From: Acarospora socialis
Lineage: Eukaryota > Ascomycota > Lecanoromycetes > Acarosporales > Acarosporaceae
Length of the DNA stretch: 64,000 nt
Assembly: GCA_025617375.2 (NCBI GenBank)
Contig: JAMYGW020000018.1
Span: 1 to 64,000 of the forward strand
Reading direction: 5' to 3'
The position numbers and the translations under genes were made by a program. The notes under the pieces are model-generated. The model was not told the origin of the DNA and did no database searches. It saw only the letters and a program-made list of their open reading frames with translations. This document shows positions 47,701-59,075 of this stretch, piece by piece. The number at the start of each line of letters is the position of its first letter. Position 1 is the stretch's first letter.

Positions 47701-48189
47701 TCTGCATGGGAGATCGCGCATCTGCCGGGTATTGGTCCTTACGCCATTGATAGCTGGCGAATATTCTGCAGAGATAAGCTTCGCGGTCTCGCAACTGGTT
47801 GGAACGGTGAAGGGGCAGCATCTCGAGGTTTTGAGCCCGAGTGGCGCAGAGTAGTGCCTCTGGATAAAGAGTTGAGAGCATTTTTGAGGTGGATGTGGCT
47901 ACGACACGGGTGGGATTGGGATCCATTGACTGGAACGAGGACGTTGGCCAGCGACGATCTGATCCTGCAAGCGACTAGAGGTGGTACAGCACACGAGAGA
48001 GGTGACGGCAACTGGGTTCTAAAACCCCAAGACGGAGAGGTTGAGCCTTCGCTTATCCAGCTACGGGGAGATGGGGAAGAAGCAATTCAAGTGGTACACA
48101 GTCACGGGGAGTGCATCCAGGATACAGAGATCTGTAGTGGAGGACATTGTAATATGTGGGCGGTCCAGACTGTTGATTTTTCCATTTGA
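44792..48189 (+). CDS. MBD4-like HhH-GPD DNA glycosylase with long charged N terminus
   Basis: The frame from ATG 44792 runs to 46843. A second frame continues to 48189. A candidate intron 46746-46843 (GTAACA...AATAG) joins them in phase, for about 1099 residues. Residues 1-650 are Lys/Glu/Ser-rich, full of basic clusters such as KKRKRNRRKSKRG, and probably disordered and nuclear. The C-terminal HhH-GPD domain begins near LSHDPYRLLIAVIFLNKTKG. It contains the helix-hairpin-helix LPGIGPYAIDSWRIFCRD, whose Asp is the catalytic residue of MBD4, and the DKELRAFLRWMWLRHGWDWDP tail. MBD4-type enzymes remove thymine or uracil opposite guanine, which arises when methylcytosine or cytosine is deaminated. 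No methyl-CpG-binding domain is visible. If the intron is not used, the two frames are separate genes or the locus is frameshifted. Confidence 0.72.
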
Positions 48190-48926
48190 GTAAACTTGCA
48201 TTGCCCCGTGTAACAGAATGTACAGGATTTCGGCGGTCCCTTCAATGTTATAGTGTATATATCAGTTCTACATGCTCCTTAAGGGTCGAAGACCTCCAAT
48301 GACAAGGCACCTTCACCCACATGCCAAGAGCAATCCTCAAATTGCATACATCATTGATTCTGGGCGCAGCAAGGCGGTGTAATGACCTTCTGTGAATCTC
48401 GAACAATTTCTGCCCAGCAAGGAGCTTGGCAGTCTTGATCACTATCAGTGGCACAAATTCCCTGCAACATCAACCAAGGGATATCAACGGATATCGACTT
48501 TCAAGGTAAGGCCTGCTATATGCGGAAGTACACATATGAATACCTCACTTATACCGACGTATGTATCCAGCCAAGACTCGTGCCAAGCTGACAACGGCTA
48601 CTCCCTTTCCGCCAAGAGATGTGCTTATGTCGATCACGACGTTTCACAGCAACAACAATTCCTTGGGCTGGATGCCCGCCATTATCGCCTGTGGTATATT
48701 CAATGGCTCCGTGCGACATATTCAAGGATGCGGGAACCCATGTACGGACCCGCTCCGGAGTCTTGGTCTTGGCATTATGCATGCAGGTGGACTTCCTTTG
48801 CGTTATCGCCCCTTATCCCGGCGGCTGTGTACGCGTCCACGCAAGCGGTGCACTCTGCACTGGACATAGTACAAGAACAATGGAAGCCCCGGACGAGAGC
48901 AATCCAGTTGACATCTTCACAGAGAG
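48190..48926. other. Intergenic, no gene recognised
   Basis: A 737-base gap separates two plus-strand genes. Long open frames are present on both strands without recognisable protein. The transporter's true first exon could lie further upstream here. Confidence 0.45.
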
Positions 48927-50484
48927 ATGGTCCGACTCCAAACCATTCTTCTTCGCGGGGTGAATCCCAGCGAGAAAAGTTTCGAAGACCAGCCGACTCC
49001 GGACGTAACTGTCAACCCGGAACCCATCCAGACCTATTCAATTCCGGGATGGCGAGCCTACGGGGCGGCGCTCGGAGGCCATCTAATGATGGCGAATTGC
49101 TGGTGAGATTAACCCTGCTTTGTCTGGCCGGTGGCCGGCGATATGTAACTGACGATATAGGGGCCTGATCACAACATACGGTGCTTTTCTGCCCTATTAC
49201 CAGGACCATCTCTTGCCAGACACCGACGACTTCTTACTGAGCCTGATCGGGAGCACTCAGTCGTTCCTCGTCCTTCTGTTCTCCGGGTTCGTCGGTCGAT
49301 TGCTCGATGCGGGCTTTCATCGGTCAATCGCCATCACTGGCTCGAGTCTTCTGACGGTCGGTACTTTGACTCTCAGCTGGACTAGTGGTGACGGCGGCCA
49401 AGGCGAAGGTAACTATGGTCTGATATGGTTGACTTCTGCATTCATCGCCGGGCTCGGGGAAGCTTGCTTTTTTGTTTTCTCTTCACAGAATGCCGCAGCG
49501 TGGTTTCCACGCTCGAAAAGTCCGGCCGTGGGCTTTACATCTTCCGGAGCAGCTTTGGGTGAGCATTCCCGGAGCCTAACCCATGGCATCGCTGACTGGA
49601 TGCAAGGCGGCCTTGTGTATCCTCTGATGTTCAAATACACTATCGGCAAGCACGGCTTTCAAGTCGCCGTCTGGTGTCTGTTCGGTGCGGTCTCCGGTAC
49701 ATCGTGGCTTGCAGCTCTATTATCGGGTCGAAACCCGGATACGCGACCGCGGAAAGTCGAGAAATATCTGAGCCTCGCGCCTTGGTGGGACACGTCCGCT
49801 TATGCAAACCCATGTTATCGATGGTATACTGCTGCCACCTGTCTCGTGTTCTTCGGATTCTATTCCCTGCCGTTCTTCGTTGGAGTCTGGGCGGAGGAGA
49901 GGGGTCTGGGATGCAAAGAAGATATCCTAGGGGGAACAGGAGTTCACCTTTGCAAGCACCACTTCCAAACGTTCTGGTTTGTATCCATTATGAACGGATG
50001 CAGTTTCCCCGGGAGGCTGGGTGGACCTGCAATTGCTCATAGGTACGTGCGACGACACAGTCACGGTGGACAACCATCGCTGACCACACTCAGGTTCGGA
50101 GCTCTCAACGTTTATATATTCTCCGCCGCTGCTACTTCCATATTCTGTTTCCTTTTCTGGCCACTGGCTATCAACACCGCCGGCGCCATTGCGTTCTGCG
50201 TCTTATTTGGTGTATTTGGAGGTGCCGTGGTCGCACTACCCGCGGCCTGCGTGTCGGAGATACTGGCCGGGAAGCAAGAACGGCTAGGGCAATGGACAGG
50301 CATGTCGTTCACATGTAGCGCGGCATGGTCTCTCGCAGGTCCCGCCATAGTCGGAGCCCTAGTCAGCCAGTTCGGTATCCTCGCTCCGGGGTTGTGGGGT
50401 GGGTCATCGTTGCTGCTTGCCGCGCTGTGTATGGCGATTGCGCGATACCACGCAGGGCGAGAAGCTCGAATGAACGACGATTGA
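48927..50484 (+). CDS. MFS transporter, monocarboxylate-permease (MCT) type
   Basis: Four exons, 48927-49102, 49161-49558, 49607-50042 and 50094-50484, encode 466 residues. The first junction restores MMANCW/GLITTYGAFLPYYQDHLL, the conserved first helix and loop of fungal MCT-type carriers. Further markers are SLIGSTQSFLVLLFSGFVGRLLDAG, WFPRSKSPAVGFTSSGAALGGLVYP (the loop between helices 4 and 5), and GPAIVGALVSQFGILAPGLW. About twelve membrane helices can be followed. Relatives move monocarboxylates, riboflavin or other organic acids at the plasma membrane; most fungal members lack a known substrate. The N-terminal cytoplasmic part is short, about 40 residues, so an upstream exon may be missing from this model. 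Confidence 0.85.
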
Positions 50485-51206
50485 CATGGCCTGGCGTTCC
50501 TTCAGATGCAGCGTGTGGCCTTTCTATCGATAAGACGCACCTATACATAACTTAGACCAGATAGACACTAGATCATTGCAGCGATTTATCATACTACATC
50601 GTTTCTACTCGCTCCCAAATAGTAATATAGCGGTGATATTCTCATCATCCTTGTAGTTGTGTACCTCAGTAAATCTGCCTGAAGTTCCTGAGGGTGTCCA
50701 TGCAGGGTGAGGTGGCCCAAAGAGAAGCGGCCAAGTCGACCGCGCAGCACCCCGGGATTCAGTCCGCAACTCAGTCCGTAGTTGGTGGAAAAACATCTCC
50801 AACTTTTCTCAATCAGTGAAGCGACATAACCAGTGCGACGTGAGCCCGATTTCTGCTCTGCTCTTCAAGTCTTATTACCCTACCTTGGATTCTTTCCTTA
50901 TCAGCTCGCTGCGCAGCTGCGCAGCTTCATATGGCCTTCCACCGTCAATCGTTCACATCCGTTTCAAGGCACACTCCAACTGACAGCAACATCGATCCTT
51001 TCACTCATCTCTTATTCGCCGTGGACGCCTGCTCTACCTGCTGGTCTAGGTTAGCCGCGCCCGCCACAATTCACCTAAGCGCTTGAGAACCCGCACCACT
51101 GCCATCATCCCAGAGCACATCAACTACAAGCCGCGATCCCTTAAGCGCTGTGCCACCTCTACTAAACCCTCAATCCTACAAACTATCATTCGCGTATACA
51201 CCGGCC
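50485..51206. other. Intergenic, no gene recognised
   Basis: A 722-base gap separates two plus-strand genes. The pyrimidine-rich stretch at about 50,860-51,180 is typical of a fungal promoter and leader. No element was recognised. Confidence 0.5.
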
Positions 51207-53786
51207 ATGCCATCGAAGACCCTCGAGAAGGATCGCGATCGTGATCGAGAGATTTCAAAGAAGGATCGTCACCGATCATCTCGCTCCTCTCACAAGAAAA
51301 CCACCAAAGACCGTGAGAAAGATTCAACCAAGCCCGCCAGATCATCAACGACCAGCACTCCGACACCGAAGCGAAGGTCTTCAATGCCTATACCTGAGCT
51401 GGAACGAAGAGCTTCCTCCTCCTCCCCTTACGGCTCGAAAACATCCCTACCGTACCCGAGCTTTTCCAAGGCGCATAGCAAGGAAGCGGTTGGCAGCAGA
51501 GAGAATGTCATACCTCGCAGAATGGCATTGTATACACCTGACCCGACGGACTTGGACGCCAGGAAAGAAGGAGTTGTTGAGGGGACAAGAACTCATGTGG
51601 TGGTGAATGATCCTGGAGGTGAAGCTCCGCCTAGCCCTCCTTTGACGACAGTGGCGCCGGATATCAAGAGGGAGAACAGTAAGGGAAGCTTGAGGAAGGT
51701 GACGGTAGAGTTGGAGCAAGAGTTGGAACCGGAGAGTAATATTGTGGTTGATGAAGGCGTAACCGAGATGCGGCCGCGGATTTCCAAGTCCAAGAATAGC
51801 CTACGACGGTTGGCGAAGGAGGATGGCAGCTCAACGACGCGACGATCCAAGTCTAGTAGCACGGCTGCGAAGCCGAAGCGCAACCTGTTCCCCACGGTGG
51901 AGGACTCGTCGTCGTTCACCAAGAGTACTGATTCGTTGTCTCCGGCACCTTCGTCCGCGACGGGTACGGCGACGGTCACTGATTCCGACGCAACCTCGAT
52001 CGCTCCGACATATCAAAAGGTGCAACAGCAGCAAACGCCAGACGCTGATGACGAACAGTCGCCTAGCATTGAGGTCGAGTGTCCAACACCGAGGGACGCA
52101 GTATTTCCCTCTATCGACTCCTACCGCAAACATACACCGATTGTAGATGTCCCTATGCCAGGTGGTCAGACTACGAACTATTACACCTCACCAATGCCAC
52201 CGCCACCACCACCTCCGCCTATGATGCCAGTGGAAATACCAAGAGTTGACTACCTATTGCAGAACGGGGGGCTACCGCACAATGTGGCGAGAACGTTTCT
52301 GGGCAAGCCCAGTGTTCCCCAATCGTATCAGCAATACGCGTCTCCGCAACTACCGGCAGCCGCCGCAGCAGAAGTCGAGAAGATATTTGCTCCTTTCAAC
52401 CGGTTATTAGATGACTATACTAATGTTATGTCAAAGAACGGATCTCTGGCGGTGGCAACCGGTTACCGCTCTGTGGCTCGACGACTACTTGACAGGCTGG
52501 AAGCTGTCTTCTCCCGCGATATATCTACAGAATCTTGTCATTGTGTAATATGCCAGACAGGTCCATCTTCTTCACACCTGAGCGAGTACGAGCAAGGAGT
52601 CAGCTGGGGTGAAGTGCTGGAGCTTGTGTCTGGACGCCGAGACCTGCCTCAATGGCCAGCCTTCTCCATGGAACCCTCTCCTGTCGGTCTTGGTATTTCA
52701 ACTCTCGAGCGCAGGACGCCGATGCAGAAACTTGACATTGACGTGCCAGAAGAGTTCCGTGAACACTATCTACAGCAGTCACGAAAGACCAAACAGTCGG
52801 TGGACCGATGGCTTGCCAGCCAGCCTCAACAACCCAGCAACCCGCCGGCAGAAGTGGATGACGAGACTCTGACATTTGCCATGCTGACTCACCTGATCCC
52901 AGAACAGAGGTCGATGTTTACCGCGTTGTTGGGATCGGTGTGCAGTCGGCCGCCTTCAAGAGCGGCAACACCGTTAGAGAGACCGAGACCGGAGTTTCTC
53001 GTAAGGACAGGACTCGCCATCCAGCGTTTGTATCGATTATCAAAGCCGCCACGCGATCCCGAGTCGGCGATTTATCTCCTCAACAACCCGACATTGCATA
53101 ACGTTCTAACCACAATAGCCGCGATCAGCGACGACGAATGGGAAATCCTCACTTCCGGGCGATTTGATGGATTCTTGCGAAGCGGAGCCGAAGACCAAAC
53201 TCCTCACCACGTAGCAACCGCAATGCTATCCCGAACGCCATCCCGAGGCCCTAACTCCCTAAGCCGCACGACCACCCCCTTTAATGCCGCACTCGGACAG
53301 ACAAACGGATCCTTCCGCGCTTTCACACCGCACGATCCCGCTCTCTCCCGAGGCCCAACACCCGCACCCGCCAGCGTCGGCGCGCCCGTCACCCTCGACG
53401 AAGAGACCGAGATCGGCGTCCTCGCCGAAGTCGAACGCGAAATCTACCTGGGCATGGAAGCGCTCGAGGACGCGTTCGAAGCGCTGCACTGCAAGGCCGA
53501 AGCTGTCCGTCAAGCGCTACGGCAACGTGGCGCTGGACTATCCATGGCTAGCCAGGCGAGACGGGGATCAATGGGCGTAGAAGTCAGGCTCGGGACGCCG
53601 GCTATGGGCGGAGGGGTAGGGGTGTCGTGGGAGAGCGAGACGGATGATGGGATCGACGATGGGATATCGGAGCTCGCGCCCGACGATTCGGCTAGTAACG
53701 TGTCGAGGAGTAGGGTGCGGAGGCCGAAGAGGAGGAACGAGAGGAGGACGCCGGCGCCGGTGGAGGAGGAGGAAGAGAGTGGGTGA
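51207..53786 (+). CDS. Large fungal protein of unknown function, single exon
   Basis: An ATG at 51207 opens 859 codons without introns. Residues 1-320 are Ser/Lys/Arg/Glu-rich and probably disordered (DRDRDREISKKDRHRSSRSS). A run of nine prolines interrupted by Met lies near 330-345. A conserved-looking core follows: VDYLLQNGGLPHNVARTFLG, a segment FNRLLDDYTNVMSKNGSLAV, and the cysteine motif ESCHCVIC near 443, which could bind a metal. A second helical region covers about 570-680. The C terminus is Gly/Ser-rich, then acidic and basic. This looks like a conserved Pezizomycotina protein with a structured centre, but I recognise no established domain and do not assign a role. Codon use is CpG-rich, unlike the AT block that begins 1.2 kb downstream. 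Confidence 0.75.
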   Translation: MPSKTLEKDRDRDREISKKDRHRSSRSSHKKTTKDREKDSTKPARSSTTSTPTPKRRSSMPIPELERRASSSSPYGSKTSLPYPSFSKAHSKEAVGSRENVIPRRMALYTPDPTDLDARKEGVVEGTRTHVVVNDPGGEAPPSPPLTTVAPDIKRENSKGSLRKVTVELEQELEPESNIVVDEGVTEMRPRISKSKNSLRRLAKEDGSSTTRRSKSSSTAAKPKRNLFPTVEDSSSFTKSTDSLSPAPSSATGTATVTDSDATSIAPTYQKVQQQQTPDADDEQSPSIEVECPTPRDAVFPSIDSYRKHTPIVDVPMPGGQTTNYYTSPMPPPPPPPPMMPVEIPRVDYLLQNGGLPHNVARTFLGKPSVPQSYQQYASPQLPAAAAAEVEKIFAPFNRLLDDYTNVMSKNGSLAVATGYRSVARRLLDRLEAVFSRDISTESCHCVICQTGPSSSHLSEYEQGVSWGEVLELVSGRRDLPQWPAFSMEPSPVGLGISTLERRTPMQKLDIDVPEEFREHYLQQSRKTKQSVDRWLASQPQQPSNPPAEVDDETLTFAMLTHLIPEQRSMFTALLGSVCSRPPSRAATPLERPRPEFLVRTGLAIQRLYRLSKPPRDPESAIYLLNNPTLHNVLTTIAAISDDEWEILTSGRFDGFLRSGAEDQTPHHVATAMLSRTPSRGPNSLSRTTTPFNAALGQTNGSFRAFTPHDPALSRGPTPAPASVGAPVTLDEETEIGVLAEVEREIYLGMEALEDAFEALHCKAEAVRQALRQRGAGLSMASQARRGSMGVEVRLGTPAMGGGVGVSWESETDDGIDDGISELAPDDSASNVSRSRVRRPKRRNERRTPAPVEEEEESG

Positions 53787-54960
53787 GGTGGTTGGCACGA
53801 GAGCTGGTGTGGGATGGGATGTCATGGGATGGGATTGGGTGGCGTACCGAATGTTGGGTTTGGGGGTGTCCATTTCGCTAGTGCTACGTCGATTGCGTCG
53901 GGGTGAAGGGTTCTCTGGGTCTCTCTGGCACATAACTACCATACAGACATGTGAATAGTTTTGGTGAGGTAGCTAGCTAGCGGGTCGGCGTCTGCAAGGC
54001 AGATATGGGACGATGCTTGGCGCTGGACGGCTTTCGTGGGTCAAGAACGTTTTGCCAATGGCTTTTGATCCACTATCCGGACTGGAAACCCGGCTGGCAA
54101 AAGTGGTACGCTTACCTAGTGCTGTACTCAAATCTGGCGGGCTTTACCGCAGAGTAACTTCCGTACCTTGACCTACTAGTAACTACGTAGTGACATTTAA
54201 AACTCATTTACACCATATGCGATTGGATGGTAAATTGTGCAGTGCTATTGCAAGCCCAAGGAGTCGACTTCAGATCACCTCAAAATATGCATCAATTCTC
54301 TACAAATTTCAAACTATACAACAATTTCATGTATCAAGTTGAGTGTCCTTCGTAGCTATAAAGCTGCACGAGGACAATAACTTGAAGGTTATCAACATCT
54401 ACAGTTCAGATCCATCTCCATCAGCTTTGTTCCTGTTTCTTGTTCTTATCTTCTGCTTTCTTTGCTCATCGTTGTCTCCATCTTCATCTCAGTGTGCAGT
54501 CTCATCCTTATCTTGATCTTCATCTCCATCATTCCCCCAACATTTATATTTAACACGGCTCTACCCTTCGGGCAGGAATTTGGGCCTCTTTCCTCCTCAC
54601 TTCTGTTCAAAATCCACTTACCTCAACTCTCAACACTTTGGCTACCTCGGTACGAAGAGAAGTACCACCACTTCAGCGCTTATCCAGCCAATCAATATAA
54701 TGGTCTCTGTAGGAAGGCCCTACAGAGCCAAGTTCACAAGTGTCACACTACCTTTGAGTAATCGAAAACGAGTTTGGATGCTCTGAAGTACCTTTGATGC
54801 ATAAGTTGTACTGTGGTGCACGCAAACTATCAGATTGAGCTTTGATAGGCTTGGTGAAACTTTGAGTTGTCGTAAGCCGTTGTGGTGAAATACTGATTAT
54901 GTGGTGCCATGAATCTCAGGATGTCTCAGGACAGGATGTCAGGACAGAACCTGCTAACCA
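53787..54960. other. Gene-to-AT-block transition, no gene recognised
   Basis: CpG-containing sequence gives way to AT-rich sequence between about 54,180 and 54,960. The part at 54,400-54,560 is a pyrimidine-rich tract of TCATC/TCTTCATC-like words. No coding frame is convincing. The last bases show duplicated CAGGATGTC words (about 54,917-54,942). Confidence 0.5.
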
Positions 54961-55159
54961 ACTTAGACATGAAGAAGGAGATTATGCAGAACTAAATTCA
55001 TAGATAGAAAGCTAGAATTTAGACTGTGAATTAGAATCAGATTAACAATAATTCTACTCATTATTATTGTGAAGATAGAGCATGAACAGAAAAAGAAAAA
55101 TGTATATAACTACAACATATCATATAGAAACTTGTAGACATTAATAGAACAATTTACTA

Positions 55160-57010
55160 TATAAACTACATACAAAATGAATCAAATTCTGTCTTTCAGT
55201 CTCATAATTGCACCTGAAGTTCTCAAAGACTTTCAGAAAGTTTGCAATTCAATTTTTCAAGAGCATTTAATCAAACTCTATAAAAATGAAGAAGTCAGTA
55301 ACAAGAAAACAGAAAGATAAAGACTTCTAGACTATGTTTTTAGTCAGAAATATGTTTTCATCACAGAAATTAGCAAGACAAACTGCATCATTCTTAACTG
55401 TGTTCATCATCACAAGAAGACTCAAAACAGTCAGTGACTGATGAAGAACAAAAGAAAGAAAAAATAGACATTTGTCAAGCAGAAAAACTGCAAGTATTTG
55501 ATCTATATATCTGTTAAAGAGATCTCTCATAGTTAAAGAAGAAGAACATGACTTATTGACATTACAGATGACAGTCACAATCATTCTTTCATGTTTAATT
55601 CATTTCAATATTTTTCTCATCTTTCTCAAAAGTCTGAATTCAATAGAATCATGCAACTGATCTATACACACTGTGCTATGTCAATGTTCTATGTATAGTC
55701 AGCTTGAATACTCAATCTTAACAATTTAAACATAAATAGAAAGAAGTTTTATAACTTAATATGCTCAAAAGAAATCAAAACAAAAACAGAGAAAGTGAAT
55801 ATGCTACTTATCAGTTTAGTTCTGCAACAATTTCATGTTTAACTTCTTGAAAAGTATGAAATAGATTTTCTTACTCAGAAAAAAAACAGCTCAAATTGTT
55901 CAGCAGATCTTCTTCTGCTCAATGAAGTAGATAATTTTAGCTAGATATTTTGTTAACAATTGAATGCTGAAAGTGAATGCAACATTCAATACAAATAAGC
56001 TTCACTTATTTCTTTTTGTCATCATTAACATCATCAACACTGATTTAACATTTTTCATTGCTTTCTTTCTTATAATCTTCAAATTCTTCAAGTTCTTCAC
56101 ATTTGTCAAGAAACAAATGCAGTTTCTTATGTAATATGACTGTTCTGAGTCTAGAATTGTTGTGAAAGATCAGATCAAAGATTTAATAATCTTTATGATT
56201 CAGATGAAGAAACAATGATGATGAGATGAAAAAGAAGAAGAAAAAGAAGAAGAAAAAAACTGAGTTATTCTGCAACTGTATGAGCAACATGTCATTTAAA
56301 ACATAAGAAAATGAGTGCTTCAATCAGAAAAATATAACAAAGAGAAGTATAACAAACTTACTGATTATATATGAAATTATGTAAAGTTTAAATCTATGTC
56401 TGAGATTGAACAATGATGAGAACAACTATTCATGAAGTTGAAGATTGTAAAATAAAACTATCTTTTTGAGAATTGAGTTTCTAAAGAACATCAGTTTGTT
56501 AAAATATACATTAAGAGATATTCAAATTTTGATGTCAACTTCACTCAGTGTGTTGAAAGCTATCATAACATCATTAAGAAAAGTCTTACTTGACAGCTTT
56601 CTGTCTTGAAAGTATGCACTAAATTGTTAAATCAGTTTAATAAACTTACTTAAAGACTTGTAGAAGAAGAAGATCATAGTTAAATCAATATATTTTATTT
56701 TATTGACAGAAAGATCTTTCAAATCATGCTGAATTGCATTATTCACTATGTTCTAGCTCTTCTTGCTTCAAAGTGAAAGCAGATAAAGACATAAGCATCT
56801 TAAATCAATAAGAAGAAAAAGAAGAAATCAGAGAAATCTGAATGTTTGTTAATATGTGAACTATTCATAAAATATAACTTATCTTGTTGTCACTGAATGT
56901 ATTCAGCAATTTCAGAAGACATTGTTGAGAAGTGTGGTGTTCTAGCTGCTTTTATAGTCTTAGTTGAAACTAGTGTCAGAAATTGCTCATTACTCATATA
57001 GTTTGTGTGA
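55160..57010 (+). mobile_element. Eroded MULE-type DNA transposon (tentative)
   Basis: One plus-strand frame can be followed from about 56,510 to 57,000, interrupted by several stops. It contains VESYHNIIKKSLT, LVEEEDHS and KIFQIMLNCIIHYVLALLAS, then CELFIKYNLSCCH. The order of a VE-x-x-H-x-x-(I/L)-K stretch, a helical region, and a C-x6..8-(L)-x-CxH cluster resembles the end of Mutator-like transposases with their SWIM zinc finger. The N-terminal part (from about 55,160) is too eroded to assign. Terminal inverted repeats were not found. The family call is by motif order only. Confidence 0.45.
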
Positions 57011-57224
57011 CAGAACATGTGAATTGACAATCTCTACAATTCACATTGATCATGATTAAGTCAATGATGTACATTTCACTAAATAGACAGTTAGTTAGCA
57101 GTATAGCACAAATATTCTTTTTATCTTTCAATAAATTCAATAAATTATGAGCTCAGATTAGCAAAAAGCTTTTTAGAGAAAGTGCATACTGTTCTAGTGT
57201 TTTGACAGCTTAATATGAGAACTT

Positions 57225-57450
57225 AAAGATTGAGCAAAACAAACATTATTGATTATCAATACAGAGCTCTAAGATTGAGCAAAAACAACATTCTTGACAG
57301 CTTGATACAAAATTAAAACAAACACTCTTGATTATCAATACAGAACTTAAAGATTGAGCAAAATAACATTCTCAACACTCAATACAGAGCTTTAAGATTG
57401 AGCAAAACAAGACTTACTGACAACTTGATACAATGCTCAATGATTGAGCA
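57225..57450. repeat. Short tandem-like array with an AAGATTGAGC core
   Basis: AAGATTGAGC recurs at 57225, 57271, 57350 and 57394, with the variant ATGATTGAGC at 57440. Spacings are 46, 79, 44 and 46 bases. Between cores lie CAATACAGAGCT or CTTGATACA words. The array sits just upstream of the Copia gag remnant and could belong to that element's LTR or leader. Confidence 0.65.
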
Positions 57451-57559
57451 AACAAGCACACATACTTCTTCTTTCTCTTATTTACATTATCTTCTTCTGT
57501 ACATCTTAATACTTCATTTTATTCATTTTTTATATTATGTGCTGACTGTCATCAAAAGC

Positions 57560-58751
57560 TACATTATGAATTTTAACAACTTTTTCACAAAGCAACAACT
57601 CATTTCAATTCTCAGTCACAAGAACTGCAATCAATGATTTACTCTCATGAGAAAATGACTGATAAATGAAGATCTGTAATACATCATTGAGATCTCAGTG
57701 ATTAATACTTCTGTCAGTAGCTTCTTCTTTTTACTTAGCTATCTTGACTTCAAAAGTCAGAAGTCTGACACAAAAACTCTGTATTAACTCATCATCTATA
57801 TCAGTATAAATGATCAGAAATACATTACAGACAAGATTAATGTAAAGAATGCTTGAGATGTCTTGAAGTTCAAATACAAGAAGAAACTGCAGATCACTGA
57901 AAGATAATATTTGATGAAATTTATTGAATACAAAATATCAACAAATGTATTCATCAATGAAGCATAAACACATCTCAGTAAGCTGAACAGAAAAATTGCT
58001 GCAACTCAGTTTGATATAACTGATCTATTTAAGTCTGAGCAACAATTTTAGATACTTCTTTAAGCATTATTTAAGAATTACACAGTAATTCACAACACAA
58101 TCAACATTTAAAACATTTCAAACATCAAGAGAAGTCTGCAGAAGCTTCAAGAGAAAAAGATACAATTAAAGACTGTTGAGACTGTCTTATAAACAGATTG
58201 ACATAAAGAGAAAAATCTGACACATTTATATCAGCATGATGTGAAATATCATTATTGAAGATCATTAAGCTCTGACAATGACTGTTCTTCTCAGCATAAA
58301 TCAGTTAAATGTTTTCTCTGCTGTAATTTTCATCATATTTGAGACTGTGAATATCTTTTCACTGCTCATAAGAACATTGAGTTAAGAAAGTTATTTGTTT
58401 CAATTGCAATCAAGTCAGTCAGAAAGTCAGACAAGTTGTCTGCAAACAACTTACATTATAAAGACAAGATAAGATTCAAGTACAAAGACAGAAAGTATAG
58501 AGCTTTTGATGCTAAAACTAAGAAAAACAATGACTTATTCTCATCTGAGTTCAATGCAGAGAAAAACAATGAGATTGTCACTTTGTTCAAGAAAGCTATC
58601 AGTAAAATATTTAGCTTTAAATGAATTGTGAATTTTAAATGCTTTACACACATAATTAATCAATGTCAACTCTTCAGTGACTCTTTGATACACATACAGT
58701 GTCAAAGAATTAAAGTTGAAAGAAAACACTTATACTCTCACTACTGTAAAG
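57560..58751 (+). mobile_element. Fossil Ty1/Copia retrotransposon, gag to start of protease
   Basis: Copia-type gag remains (UBN2-like; for example THLSKLNRKIAATQFDITDL near 57,970) are followed by a CCHC-like zinc knuckle near 58,310-58,355, a charged linker, and what looks like the beginning of the Copia aspartic protease near 58,625. The element is broken in many places and heavily mutated, so it is old. It stops exactly where the Gypsy LTR begins at 58,752, which shows that the Gypsy element inserted into it. The remainder of its pol region should lie beyond the window. Confidence 0.65.
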
Positions 58752-59075
58752 TGTTACAGTCAAGTCAGAATAAGCTAAAAGCAAACTGATGTGTATATGT
58801 GAAGAGTGTATGTTCAGAGAATATCTAAATAATAATTATGTAACAGCACAACAGCTTGACAGTGAGCAGATGAGCTGAGAACTTGATTTCTCAATGTTGA
58901 GATGATGAGCAGACTCACTATATAGTAAAATTGTTTTTCTTATGAAAATAATCATGTTCAACTTAAATAACTATCTAAGAGTTAAAGATCAGAATCATTT
59001 CAGATCAACTGTTATATCAATAAGCACAAACTCTTAATTCTACATATCTGAGAAAGTTCAGATTAGAATGTTACA
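58752..59075 (+). repeat. 5' LTR of the Gypsy chromovirus fossil
   Basis: The 324-base segment begins TGTTACA and ends TGTTACA, giving the usual TG...CA termini, and lies immediately upstream of the gag remains. A TATA-like CTATATAG lies near 58,919. The five bases before it, TAAAG, would be the target-site duplicate; the other copy lies outside the window. Confidence 0.6.

Noticed and set aside
57225-57450. CRISPR-like array
   Set aside because: The core is only about 10 bases, spacing is irregular, and the context is a eukaryotic retroelement.
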